Assembly (NCBI GenBank): GCA_033558025.1
Contig: JAUCEF010000003.1
Location: forward strand, 1,328,001 to 1,392,000
Length of the DNA stretch: 64,000 bases
Source of the DNA: Phytophthora sp. 'mugwort'
Taxonomy: Eukaryota; Oomycota; Peronosporomycetes; Peronosporales; Peronosporaceae
Reading direction: 5' to 3'
Shown: in pieces, positions 56,303 to 64,000 of the stretch
Layout: the number at the start of each line of letters is the position of its first letter
How positions within the stretch are numbered: position 1 is the stretch's first letter
Made by a program: the position numbers and the translations under genes
Notes under the pieces: generated by a model
The model's database searches: none
The model's input: the letters and a program-made list of their open reading frames with translations, nothing else
Told to the model about the DNA's origin: nothing

Positions 56303-57671
56303 TCAGCACATCACGGACTTCCAGTTGTTGGATCCTCCCTCGCCGTGATCATCACTCGCTTCCTCCATTTCGTCCTCGTCATCGCTTTCTCTAAGTACGT
56401 CAGTATCAGGCAATTGAGTAATGCCAAATCCAATACTCGCAAATGTATCTCTGACGCTCTGTTCTGCCCTGCCATGCCTTCAGCAACCAGGGTACAATAT
56501 CTTCTCGCTTTGGGACTGGCACATTAGCGTCAGGTGCAGCGGTGGCCAAATTTGCTGCCGTCCAGTCGTCGCATTGGGTGCTCGTATCGCGTCCTTAATT
56601 GGTTTATTTAGTCCAACATCACAAACCTGAAGAACACATGTGTAGCCCCCCCCCCGGAATTATAGTAAGGTCGGTCCCTAAATCACCGAGTTGACGGCCA
56701 AATACGGGCTGCTTGTGACACTTAAATTCGTCCAGTAACAGCACTGACGACGGGTGAGCTGCAACGTAAGGTGCCCACACGTTTTCAGCCCAAATACGAC
56801 AGCCCCGACCATCCTACAACGAAAAAGAATAGTGTTAGTAAAGCCATTTCAAAAGCATGACGACGTAGTGTAACACCATCCAACCGCTCTCCTGACAGCA
56901 ACCGTAGACTCCTGGAGGTAGGATATTGTCTAACATATTTGCAATCAGACCGTGAGTCTTTGCTTTAAAAATGACAAAGAGAGGTAATTTAGTTCCGTTT
57001 GGGTACACATAATACTGGCTGTGAGCCTTTGGCTGTTAGAGTCACTGCCACGAATGGCTACTGTTCGACTGTTAATGGGGCAATGGTTGTGGTGGCTATT
57101 TGTTCATAGTGGACAGACGTCTCGTCCATATTCACGATCAGCGATGGTGCTGTTTCCCTCTAGGATTCCACCTGGATGGAAGCGCTCGTTGACCAAATTG
57201 ACGAATTCTTTCGTACGGATTGCAGGTGCCCACTGAGCTTCTGACCGACATGAGGGTGGCGGCGAATACTAAGGTGGTTCCGTCGCAGGAATGGGTACAC
57301 CCAAGCCGAAGTGTCTTGCGATTACCATCTTTAAATGATGGGTTCATTGCGAGAGCATTGTTGATGACGTGCCTTGTTGACACCGCAATGTCTCGCTCTC
57401 TTCGAGACTTAATCCAGATAGCCAACTGTGCTTTAAAAGGAGCATGAACTAGCGGTCCTCCTTCGGAAATTGTCTTCGCTTTTGGAATTCTTTTCGCTGT
57501 ATGCTCAAGGTGCTCTCGGTTATCACGTCACCTGCGAATATGAGAGGGCTGGACGCCGTATTTCGATGCTGTGCCTCTAACGGCGTTCCTTTCTGCCTGC
57601 TTGACGATGTCCAGCTTCGCCTTCACCGTCAGACTAGTGCCACGCTCTCGTCGTCTTGGATGCATTGGCAT
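56303..57671 (-). pseudogene. pogo/CENP-B-like DDE transposase, decayed
   Basis: Minus strand from about 57671. The first HTH SLTVKAKLDIVKQAERNAVR is followed by GTASKYGVQPSHIRR and a stop near 57535. Next comes the second HTH region LAIWIKSRRERDIAVSTRHV, then INNALAMNPSFK. Around 57130 VNMDETSVHYEQIATT holds the first catalytic Asp. At about 56760-56720 SSVLLLDEFKCHKQ has the second, and about 56640-56600 VLQVCDVGLNKPIK the third. The C-terminus is acidic (ESDDEDEMEEASDD). Several frames and stops separate the parts, but all three Asp motifs can be read. Confidence 0.7.
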
Positions 57672-57849
57672 GGGCTAGCTGGTCTTGTGCGGATGCTGGC
57701 TCTTTGTCAATGAGCCCCGATCGTCAACAGCAAATAATTATGACCAATGAGAAACTGCTGGTGATAGATCAGCTAAAATTATATGTTGGTGAAAGCTGTA
57801 CCCCTTTGAGAAAGTGCAACACGGGTACAGCTTTCCTCAAAATTCGGTA

Positions 57850-58705
57850 GTCCGGTCCCACTCGAACGCACAATATGAACTGTATACACACAGTAGTACA
57901 GTATACCCACTGGAGCAAAGTATTAATATATGGTCGGTAATCTATTAAGTTTCTGTTCCAAATTCCAAAAACAAGAAAGTCATTGAATAGCACTAGCGTC
58001 GGAGGATATTTTCCAAGCTTTAAGGATACCCACTTCAACACACACACTAAATGGATGACATGTACGCTGGTCGTTCGCCACACTTTTACATTTGCTTCAG
58101 CACCAAGTGACTCACCGCTGTTCACCAGCGTTTGTGGTGCCCCAGCAGCAACAACCGGGATATGATGGTCGACGGTCTACAAGGGTTGTGCATCGTATTC
58201 ATGAGTGCTCGAGACAATATAGAGAGTACGGGGGCTCGCTGTTACGAAGGCAGTCAAAGTGTGAGTACCAAACACTCGAGCCTCCAGTGTAGATTTCCGC
58301 TACGCCTCAGTACGTGACGAGGACGGGTTGTGGATAATTCAGCCAATCGCGCGGCGCCGCAGTCGGTTTAGGCGTAAAACGTCCGGAACGAGATGCGCCC
58401 TTTGCGAGTGGGGCATACATTTAGGACGCAGCTTTTCGCTACCGTGCTGTGCTTCATGATCCCTGCAGTACTGGTGAATCCGATTATTTAACGTACTTTT
58501 CAACATAGGTAATTTAGAGAATTGCTGTTAGAGTAGCAGCATGTGCGTAGAACCTATATGGTAAGTGTAGGGTGTGATTTTGGTGAGAGTCTTACGAGCT
58601 GGTTCGAGTAAGTTTTGCATCATAATCCACCGTACAACCGTGAGGTTGACACTCGGTCGTCACTCTTCTGTCTTAGTCATGAAATGAAATGAAAATGGTG
58701 TCCTC
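57850..58705. other. Intergenic, no gene seen
   Basis: Frames on both strands are short and overlapping, none with a known domain. AT-rich from 58470 to 58700. Contains the upstream region of the bZIP gene. Confidence 0.4.
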
Positions 58706-58721
58706 TTGTCATTTTCCATTG
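58706..58721 (+). promoter_or_regulatory. Oomycete initiator-type core promoter of the bZIP gene
   Basis: TTGTCATTTTCCATTG matches the core promoter consensus GCTCATTYYNCAWTTT at about 13 of 16 positions. The first ATG (58726) would lie only about 16 nt after the presumed transcription start, so the later ATGs at 58870 or 58885 could be used instead. Confidence 0.55.
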
Positions 58722-58725
58722 TGAA

Positions 58726-59925
58726 ATGTCAAAGTCATGCGTTCTGTCCGGCACGAACTGCCCAACTGCTACCATTATCGATCACTCACTTGCACGCCGG
58801 GAACATCGTAGAAGGAAGCGTGCCTCCCTGATAGCATTTCCACCTTCTACGAGCGCGGCTCACCTTGTCATGCCGACGCTCACCATGTCGGTACAAGAGG
58901 AGAAGGCTCCGGCGCTTCTCCCCGCCGCCGAAGACCCGCCAGCCAGGAGCACGCGGGGTTCTAAAGGCAAGCTCCCTGCCACAGACGCGACGGACGCCGC
59001 CGCGTCGATGGAGCAGAAGCCGCAACCTAAGAAGCGCGGACGCCGCCGCCTGCTACACGACGAGGAGCAGCGCAAGGCAAGACGCAAGGCGCAGTGCAAG
59101 CTCAACCAGCGTCGGTACAGGGCCAGACAGCAAGGGCTCATCAGCACATTGTCGCTCGAGACAGAGGGGCTTAGCGGTCATATGCAGGACCTGCAGGACT
59201 ACCGGGACTTCTTGCGCGACTACTTGGATGGACAAGCAGGGGTGAGCAGACTTCTGACTGCCTGGAACGATCAGAGGCCCTTGCTAGTGGTCAAACACTT
59301 CTTACGAGCGTTCCGAGCAGGCTTTGCTCTGCATTCGACTGAGTCCAGCACGCTGCAAGAGAGCTTTGTGAGGTTGGTGTGCACTCCGGACATGGTGAGT
59401 CAAGGATCTACGAGTGATGGCATCGAGGCGCTGTTGCTGCAACTTAAAAGATATACGTCGTATCATGGCACGTTTGAAGTGCGGCCGACTGATGTCGACG
59501 TGATGCACGCCCCTACGCAGGAGCTGGACGAACTGGCGGAGGAATACAAATTGACTTGGATTGTGGAGGCCAGAGGCAGCGTCCGCATGCGGATCTCGCG
59601 AGACACATTGATGTTGGTGTACCCGCATCTGCTGCGGCATCATGACAACTTAGCCCAACGTGTGGTAGGGCAGACCATCGACCCGGAGTTTAAGGCGACG
59701 TTCCACTTCGATATACATGCCAAGGTGACGAAGCTCGACCAGCATATTGACTTTGCTGGTGCTTTCTTCCGTATTTTGGACAATGCAGAAGACGTGGCCA
59801 CGCTACTGGGGGGAGCGCTCATTTCCCCTTTCTCTGAGCTGGGCATGGACCCGCAAGGTACCACAGCGGAATCGGCCCTCACACGAGGCTGTAAACAGCT
59901 CAGTCTCAAGTTCATTCTTCTGTAG
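58726..59925 (+). CDS. bZIP transcription factor (oomycete type)
   Basis: Intronless nuclear DNA-binding protein, 399 aa from the first ATG. A basic region KKRGRRRLLHDEEQRKARRK followed by AQCKLNQRRYRARQQ (about residues 105-139) matches the bZIP N-x7-R core in its oomycete form. It is followed by four leucines at seven-residue spacing (LSLETEG-LSGHMQD-LQDYRDF-L), the dimerisation zipper. The remaining 230 residues form a conserved-looking globular region with no domain I can name. Alternative starts are the in-frame ATGs at 58870 and 58885; the latter has ACC before ATG. The first 50 residues look unlike a typical protein start, so a shorter product is quite possible. A good initiator lies at 58706. 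Neighbour GcvT is convergent, with a 191-bp gap. Confidence 0.85.
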   Translation: MSKSCVLSGTNCPTATIIDHSLARREHRRRKRASLIAFPPSTSAAHLVMPTLTMSVQEEKAPALLPAAEDPPARSTRGSKGKLPATDATDAAASMEQKPQPKKRGRRRLLHDEEQRKARRKAQCKLNQRRYRARQQGLISTLSLETEGLSGHMQDLQDYRDFLRDYLDGQAGVSRLLTAWNDQRPLLVVKHFLRAFRAGFALHSTESSTLQESFVRLVCTPDMVSQGSTSDGIEALLLQLKRYTSYHGTFEVRPTDVDVMHAPTQELDELAEEYKLTWIVEARGSVRMRISRDTLMLVYPHLLRHHDNLAQRVVGQTIDPEFKATFHFDIHAKVTKLDQHIDFAGAFFRILDNAEDVATLLGGALISPFSELGMDPQGTTAESALTRGCKQLSLKFILL

Positions 59926-60116
59926 GTGATATGACGCTGTCTGCGAACAATAATACAAGTAATTTAGTCATTCCGGCACTAGGGAAGCGCCTCGCGACGG
60001 CGTGAAGCACGAAACGGGAGCTGTTGTGCGATTGACATTACGGTGTTTAGTGCGTCTTCTTCGGGTCTGTGGTGCTAGTACACAGAGCCAAAAGGGGAGA
60101 AGCACGAGTGGATGAG

Positions 60117-61319
60117 TTACTCCTTCTTGTAGTAGTTAGCCGGCACAAAGGGCATCTTGGTGACGACGGCCTTTTGCGTTTTCTTGCGGGCCTTAACGTG
60201 CAGCTCCGTGCCGAGCTTGCCGGCGTTCTTGTTGACGTAGGCCATTCCGATGGCCTTCTTGAGCGAGGGACTGAACGTGCCGCTGGTCACGTGGCCCACG
60301 ACGTTGTCATTCGCGTCAAAAAGCTCTGCGCCCTCACGAGCCGCCGCTCCTTCCACCACAAAGCCAACACGTTTCACGGTCGCCGTCTTGTTTTTCAGCT
60401 GGTCCATAATGATGCCGTGACCAGGGAAGCCGCCCTCCTCTCGGCGGCGCTTTCCAATGGTCCATGCCAGGGTCGCTTCAATCGGGGTAGTCTTGTCCGT
60501 AATGTCATGACCGTGGAGACACAGTCCGGCTTCCAGGCGCAGACTATCACGGGCTCCAAGACCCGCCTCCAGCACCCGCTCGTCTCCCAACAGCGCGCGG
60601 GCAAACGTCTCGGCGTCTTTGCTCAGCACTGAGATCTCGAAGCCGTCCTCGCCAGTGTATCCACAGCGGGTTAGAATGACGTCCAGCTGCTTGCCGCTTT
60701 TGAGCGTCAGCGGCGTGAACACACCGTGCATGAATTCGAGGTCCTTCAGGTTCACATTCGGACGCAGCGACTCCACCACGTCCACGGCTCCAGGGCCCTG
60801 CAGCGCCACAAGGGCGCGGTTCTGGATGCGCTCAATAGCGGCGTCGCCCTTGAATCCTTCGAGTAACTTGTGCATGTGAACGAGATCTGCGTCCTGGTTA
60901 CCGGCATTCACCACCACGTACAGATGGTCGTCGTAACGCGATACCACGCAGTCATCGATGATGCCGCCCTGGTCGTTAGTGATCAGGCTCAGCTTGGCTT
61001 CGCCGCCGCCCAGCGCCTGCAGGTCGCCCACCACCACGTTCTCGAGGAACTGCTGACGGTCCTTGCCCGTAATGCGCAGCTGGCCCATGTGCGAGACGTC
61101 AAAGAGCGACGCCTTGCCCTGCTCGCGTGTGTGCAGGTGTGACTGCAGCACGCCGGCCTGATATTGCACAGGCATCGAGTAGCCAGCGAAGGGCACCATC
61201 TTGCCGCCCAGCGACACGTGCAGGTCGTACAGCGGCGTCTTCTTGAGCTCCGACGAGGCGGCAGATGAGAACCCGCGGCGCAACGCGCGGGTGACCAATG
61301 AGGAGCGCAACAAGGTCAT
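60117..61319 (-). CDS. gcvT: Glycine cleavage system T protein (aminomethyltransferase), mitochondrial
   Basis: Transfers the methylene group from aminomethyl-lipoyl-H protein to tetrahydrofolate, releasing ammonia (EC 2.1.2.10), in mitochondrial glycine breakdown. Intronless, 400 aa. The N-terminus MTLLRSSLVTRALRRGFSSA is Arg/Ser-rich without acidic residues, typical of a mitochondrial presequence. The GcvT fold follows: LYDLHVSLGGKMVPFAGYSM, SLFDVSHMGQLRITGKD, LITNDQGGIIDDCVVSRYDD (with the catalytic Asp of the ND-x-GGI-x-DD segment), LVALQGPGA, RCGYTGEDGFEIS, EAGLCLHGHDI, and the C-terminal barrel GHVTSGTFSPSLKKAIGMAY. Length and all family boxes are normal. The start is fixed by the presequence and lies directly after an initiator match. 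Confidence 0.95.
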   Translation of the reverse strand: MTLLRSSLVTRALRRGFSSAASSELKKTPLYDLHVSLGGKMVPFAGYSMPVQYQAGVLQSHLHTREQGKASLFDVSHMGQLRITGKDRQQFLENVVVGDLQALGGGEAKLSLITNDQGGIIDDCVVSRYDDHLYVVVNAGNQDADLVHMHKLLEGFKGDAAIERIQNRALVALQGPGAVDVVESLRPNVNLKDLEFMHGVFTPLTLKSGKQLDVILTRCGYTGEDGFEISVLSKDAETFARALLGDERVLEAGLGARDSLRLEAGLCLHGHDITDKTTPIEATLAWTIGKRRREEGGFPGHGIIMDQLKNKTATVKRVGFVVEGAAAREGAELFDANDNVVGHVTSGTFSPSLKKAIGMAYVNKNAGKLGTELHVKARKKTQKAVVTKMPFVPANYYKKE

Positions 61320-61320
61320 C

Positions 61321-61340
61321 TTGAGGAATGAGCCAATGGC
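61321..61340 (-). promoter_or_regulatory. Initiator with adjacent CCAAT box at the gcvT start
   Basis: On the minus strand GCTCATTCCTCAA (61333-61321) matches all 13 first positions of the consensus GCTCATTYYNCAWTTT. It ends one base before the ATG (61319), preceded by GAGCCATTGGCTC, a palindrome with CCAAT (61328-61340). Transcription would start only about 10-12 nt before the ATG. Confidence 0.6.
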
Positions 61341-61542
61341 TCGGGATAGTCATATTGCCCTGAATACCGGTAATGAAGAGGTATACCATGCATTAGTGAA
61401 GGTTCTTTTAGATTTTGTATCGGAGCTTCGGTGAATGATTTTCCTCGTTGTGCCGCAAATCGATTCGCAGGCACCCAATCGTCCTGATTGGTTGCCTCAA
61501 ACCGGTCTATCGGTTTTAAAATCGGTATGTAGCTTCAACTTG

Positions 61543-64000
61543 TCACTTGAGGCTCTTGGCCTTACGGATGATCTCGTCCACGAGTACCCAGTTGGCCTTC
61601 TCCATGCGGGCGACGATGTCGATGATGGAGCGAAAGCGCGACTCGCCCGTCTTGAGCACGGTACTCACGACGACCCACTCGCGGCGGTTCTGCTCGCGGT
61701 ACTCCGGGTAATCAGCCAGCAGTCGCTCGTACGTCTCCCACTCAAGCACGTAGAGTAACGAGACGCCCAGCGATGAGCACGTTGCAGACCGAGGAATACC
61801 ATACAGCAGCGACAATTCACCAAAGAAGTCGCCCTCGTGTTTGACCAGCTCGAAGCCGGGGCCTTGCACCAGCACGTTGCCTTTTGCGATAAAGTACATG
61901 CTCCGATCGACGTCGCCTTTACGTACAACCGCCTCTGAAGTCGAGCAGATAATATGCTTAAGACAGGTCAATAACGAACGCAGGAAGCTCTCGTCGCAGC
62001 TCTTGAGGATCGAGACCCGGTTGGCAAAGTCGCGTAGAGTGTACTGAGCGATGTCCTCCACCAGCAGCGTTGAGAGTCCTCGCACACCTTCCAAGTCGTC
62101 GTGTCCATGGTATTTCAGCCACGTGTTCGTGTAATACAGCCGCAGTCGCTCGCGTACGTCGCGAGGAACGTCGTTGCTCTTGAGGAACTGGTACAACTCC
62201 ATCAAGTTCTGTTCAAACAGCATCTTGTGCTTGTAGTTTGCCTCAATCATTTCTCCCTGAGCGCCCACAAGCACGCCAAAGATCAAGATACACACGACGA
62301 TGAACGCAATCTCCACCACAGTTTCAATCACGTTCATACTGACCACGTCACCGTAGAAAATTGTCGTGATCGAGCCGACAGCAAAGTGAAGTGAGCGAAG
62401 ATAGCGTCTCGACGTGGGGATCTCGCTGAGCGTCCCGAAGGCATCGACGGGCAGCATCTTGTACGTCGAAAGCCACGAATTGCCGTAAATATGGTACGCG
62501 TGCAGCCCCAAACGGAACCAAAGGCAGGCAATCCAATGGCCCGACAACAAGTAGACGCACAATGTGCGGATGAAGTGCAGTCGGCTTTCGCTAATGGGCA
62601 AGTTGAGATCAGCCGCCAGGAACTGCGTTAAACGCTCGCTGGCTTCAATGGACTCGACGACGCGTGGTATCTTGTTGAGCTGGAAGAGCGACATGTAGAA
62701 CCATAAGTACTTGCTCAGGTGAGATGTGGAAAGTGGAGGGAGATACAGCAACAAGTCGAATGGCAGCGACGTCACCACGTCGATCCAGAAATGAGTCTTC
62801 AAGTGCCGTCTCCACCAGGAACGACGCCGTTTTGACGAGCTTTTCTGCGTCGAGACGGCGCTGAGAGACCGCAAGCTGCCAGTTGACACCAGGGACGCCG
62901 GGTTGTGGGGTTTGGACTGTTTACCTGCCGGGACGTCCGTGCTACCTCCAGCACTGAGCTGTAACACTCGATGGAAAGCCGAGTGTTTGAGTGCCAGATC
63001 TGCCACGCAAACAAAGTCGACGCAGATGACGATCCGCTCCCAGTACACAAGTGTGGCTTCATCTTCAGCGTCCTGATGGAACGTCACCATATCCGAGGCA
63101 AAACACACGAAGAACGGGATCGTCACGGCGTAAAACCCACCAACGAACACAATCACCCATTCCCACAGTCGATAACAACGCGAGAGCAAGTTGACGAAGT
63201 CTTCAGCCTTGCTGGACGTACTACTCGAGCTACCTTCCGGTAACAGGGAGCTAGAAGAAGACTCACTTCCGTTATGATGTGAGTCATGCAAAAGCGACAG
63301 AGGTCGTCGTGGTCTTGCCCCCCCATCATTACTCGATCGAGCAGACGACCAGCTACTGGGCCAGTTGAACCGCGTCATGTGCTCGTCGTACCATTGATTC
63401 CAGCGCTCCTTCCGGTTCAAGCATGACAGATAAACCCGGAAAAGTGACGAGAACTCGGGCTGACGGCAGCGCTGAAGTAGCTCAAACCCGAGGTTAAGTT
63501 TACTTTCGGATTCCTTTGCGTTCGAGTCCTGAAGCTCTTCGCGGATCATATACGCGAAGTGCCGGTCAAAAAGTGGCAATGACTGGCTCCGCTTCAGCTT
63601 GCGCTGCCGTCGATGCGTCCGTGCTGCCCCCGATACGTGACCAAATGATTGATGGAGCTCGTGTCCACGACCCGTCAAAGCTTGCTGTCCCCCAATGCTT
63701 CCTCGTGGTTGACGTTTCTCTCCAAGTCCGCGTTGACTCGGACGATTGCGAGACTCATAGTTGGCAAGGAATCGCATGCCATCCGTCGTGACCAGGCCGC
63801 GTGTGGCTCGTTGTGGACTTGCACCTGGTAACATCGCGCCGCAGAACGTCTTACGTGTTACTCGAATGTTTCGAGCAGCTTTGGAAGCTGTCGAGGTATT
63901 CTCCTCGTCGTGTCTCGCAGTTCCTTGAGCTGGTGCAGTCACTTGAATTGGCTGCGATTGAGTCAGTTGCTGCTGCTGAGGAACTGGTGCTACCGACGAG
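61543..64000 (-). CDS. Voltage-gated-like cation channel with cyclic-nucleotide-binding domain (5' end beyond window)
   Basis: Plasma-membrane channel of the CNG/HCN/KCNH type. The frame runs from beyond 64000 to the stop at 61543 (at least 818 codons, no intron). A long polar N-terminus with a Gln run comes first. S1 is LWEWVIVFVGGFYAVTIPFF (about 63110-63175), then S2 IVICVDFVCVADLAL, S3 FWIDVVTSLPFDLLLYLP, and a weakly charged S4 region LFQLNKIPRVVESI. S5 is FIRTLCVYLLSGHWIACLWF, the pore AVGSITTIFYGDVVSMN (about 62335-62385), and S6 VVEIAFIVVCILIFGVLVG. A C-linker follows, then the cNMP domain (about 61740-61960) with GDFFGELSLLYGIPRSATC, the phosphate-binding cassette. The filter reads F-Y-G-D instead of G-Y-G-D. 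Tandem to gcvT, 223 bp apart. Confidence 0.9.
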   Translation of the reverse strand, partial: SSVAPVPQQQQLTQSQPIQVTAPAQGTARHDEENTSTASKAARNIRVTRKTFCGAMLPGASPQRATRGLVTTDGMRFLANYESRNRPSQRGLGEKRQPRGSIGGQQALTGRGHELHQSFGHVSGAARTHRRQRKLKRSQSLPLFDRHFAYMIREELQDSNAKESESKLNLGFELLQRCRQPEFSSLFRVYLSCLNRKERWNQWYDEHMTRFNWPSSWSSARSSNDGGARPRRPLSLLHDSHHNGSESSSSSLLPEGSSSSTSSKAEDFVNLLSRCYRLWEWVIVFVGGFYAVTIPFFVCFASDMVTFHQDAEDEATLVYWERIVICVDFVCVADLALKHSAFHRVLQLSAGGSTDVPAGKQSKPHNPASLVSTGSLRSLSAVSTQKSSSKRRRSWWRRHLKTHFWIDVVTSLPFDLLLYLPPLSTSHLSKYLWFYMSLFQLNKIPRVVESIEASERLTQFLAADLNLPISESRLHFIRTLCVYLLSGHWIACLWFRLGLHAYHIYGNSWLSTYKMLPVDAFGTLSEIPTSRRYLRSLHFAVGSITTIFYGDVVSMNVIETVVEIAFIVVCILIFGVLVGAQGEMIEANYKHKMLFEQNLMELYQFLKSNDVPRDVRERLRLYYTNTWLKYHGHDDLEGVRGLSTLLVEDIAQYTLRDFANRVSILKSCDESFLRSLLTCLKHIICSTSEAVVRKGDVDRSMYFIAKGNVLVQGPGFELVKHEGDFFGELSLLYGIPRSATCSSLGVSLLYVLEWETYERLLADYPEYREQNRREWVVVSTVLKTGESRFRSIIDIVARMEKANWVLVDEIIRKAKSLK

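Larger units (their letters stand above)
55738..57847. mobile_element. pogo-type DNA transposon with two opposed ORFs (2110 bp)
   Basis: Perfect 27-bp terminal inverted repeats start CCGAATTTTGAGGAAAGCTG (55738-55764 and 57821-57847), with TA on both outer sides (55736-55737, 57848-57849). Subterminal GCTGTACCC-like repeats occur near 55752, 55780, 55850 and 57795 and may be transposase binding sites. The element contains a decayed CENP-B-type transposase on the minus strand and a small second ORF on the plus strand, so it is larger and organised differently from the pogo element at 48.9 kb. Confidence 0.85.

Noticed and set aside
60069..61142. Plus-strand frames opposite gcvT (for example 60069-60632)
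   Set aside because: Antisense shadows of an intact, well-conserved gene.
1..64000. CRISPR array, bacterial operons or ribosomal RNA
   Set aside because: No spaced direct-repeat array and no rRNA-like sequence was seen, and the gene structures are eukaryotic.

Overview
The window looks like a gene-sparse, transposon-rich stretch of an oomycete genome, most likely Phytophthora or a close relative. The evidence is: nuclear genes with short GT-AG introns (58-112 nt); matches to the oomycete initiator-type core promoter (GCTCATTYYNCAWTTT) close to start codons; a long intronless full-size ABCG/PDR transporter; a bZIP factor with an oomycete-style NQRRYRxRQ basic region; and many decayed Ty3/gypsy, copia, LINE, piggyBac, Mutator-like (MULE) and pogo/Tigger elements. 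Identity is inferred from the sequence only; no database search was possible.

Layout. 1-10.9 kb: decayed retroelements only (LINE zinc-finger tail, tRNA-like SINE head, gypsy integrase, gag-like remnant). 11.0-14.4 kb: two convergent cellular genes, a 10-exon eIF4G-like translation factor (PAM2 motif, two duplicated eIF4E-binding exons, MIF4G domain) and a 3-exon RecA/SWSAP1-like P-loop protein. 14.8-17 kb: a 1053-bp tandem duplication carrying a broken HTH transposase and joined at poly-C tracts. 20.6-24.8 kb: a TIR- and TSD-bounded MULE that holds a decayed MULE transposase on the minus strand and a decayed AWS-SET-postSET methyltransferase gene on the plus strand, converging as mudrA and mudrB do in maize MuDR. 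A second TIR element follows it directly. 27.5-31.7 kb: intact PDR transporter. 32.8-40.6 kb: copia, gag, piggyBac and gypsy remnants. 41.1-41.9 kb: LARP-type RNA-binding protein. 43-47.3 kb: a MULE with a SWIM-like motif and an Ulp1/C48 protease region. 47.5-50.6 kb: a MITE, a palindrome, and a pogo element nested inside another TIR element. 51-52.4 kb: intact MATE transporter. 53-55.2 kb: SulP sulfate permease pseudogene. 55.7-57.8 kb: a complete-ended pogo element with a second, oppositely oriented ORF. 58.7-64 kb: an intact gene island with a bZIP factor, glycine-cleavage T protein and a cyclic-nucleotide-binding-domain channel that runs off the right edge.

Genes that look functional: the eIF4G-like gene, SWSAP1-like gene, PDR transporter, LARP, MATE, bZIP, GcvT and CNBD channel. 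They do not form one pathway. They sit as single housekeeping or transport genes between repeats, the usual oomycete mosaic. The most unusual content is the SET-carrying MuDR-like element, the paired 57-nt eIF4E-binding exons, and the pogo element with a passenger ORF.
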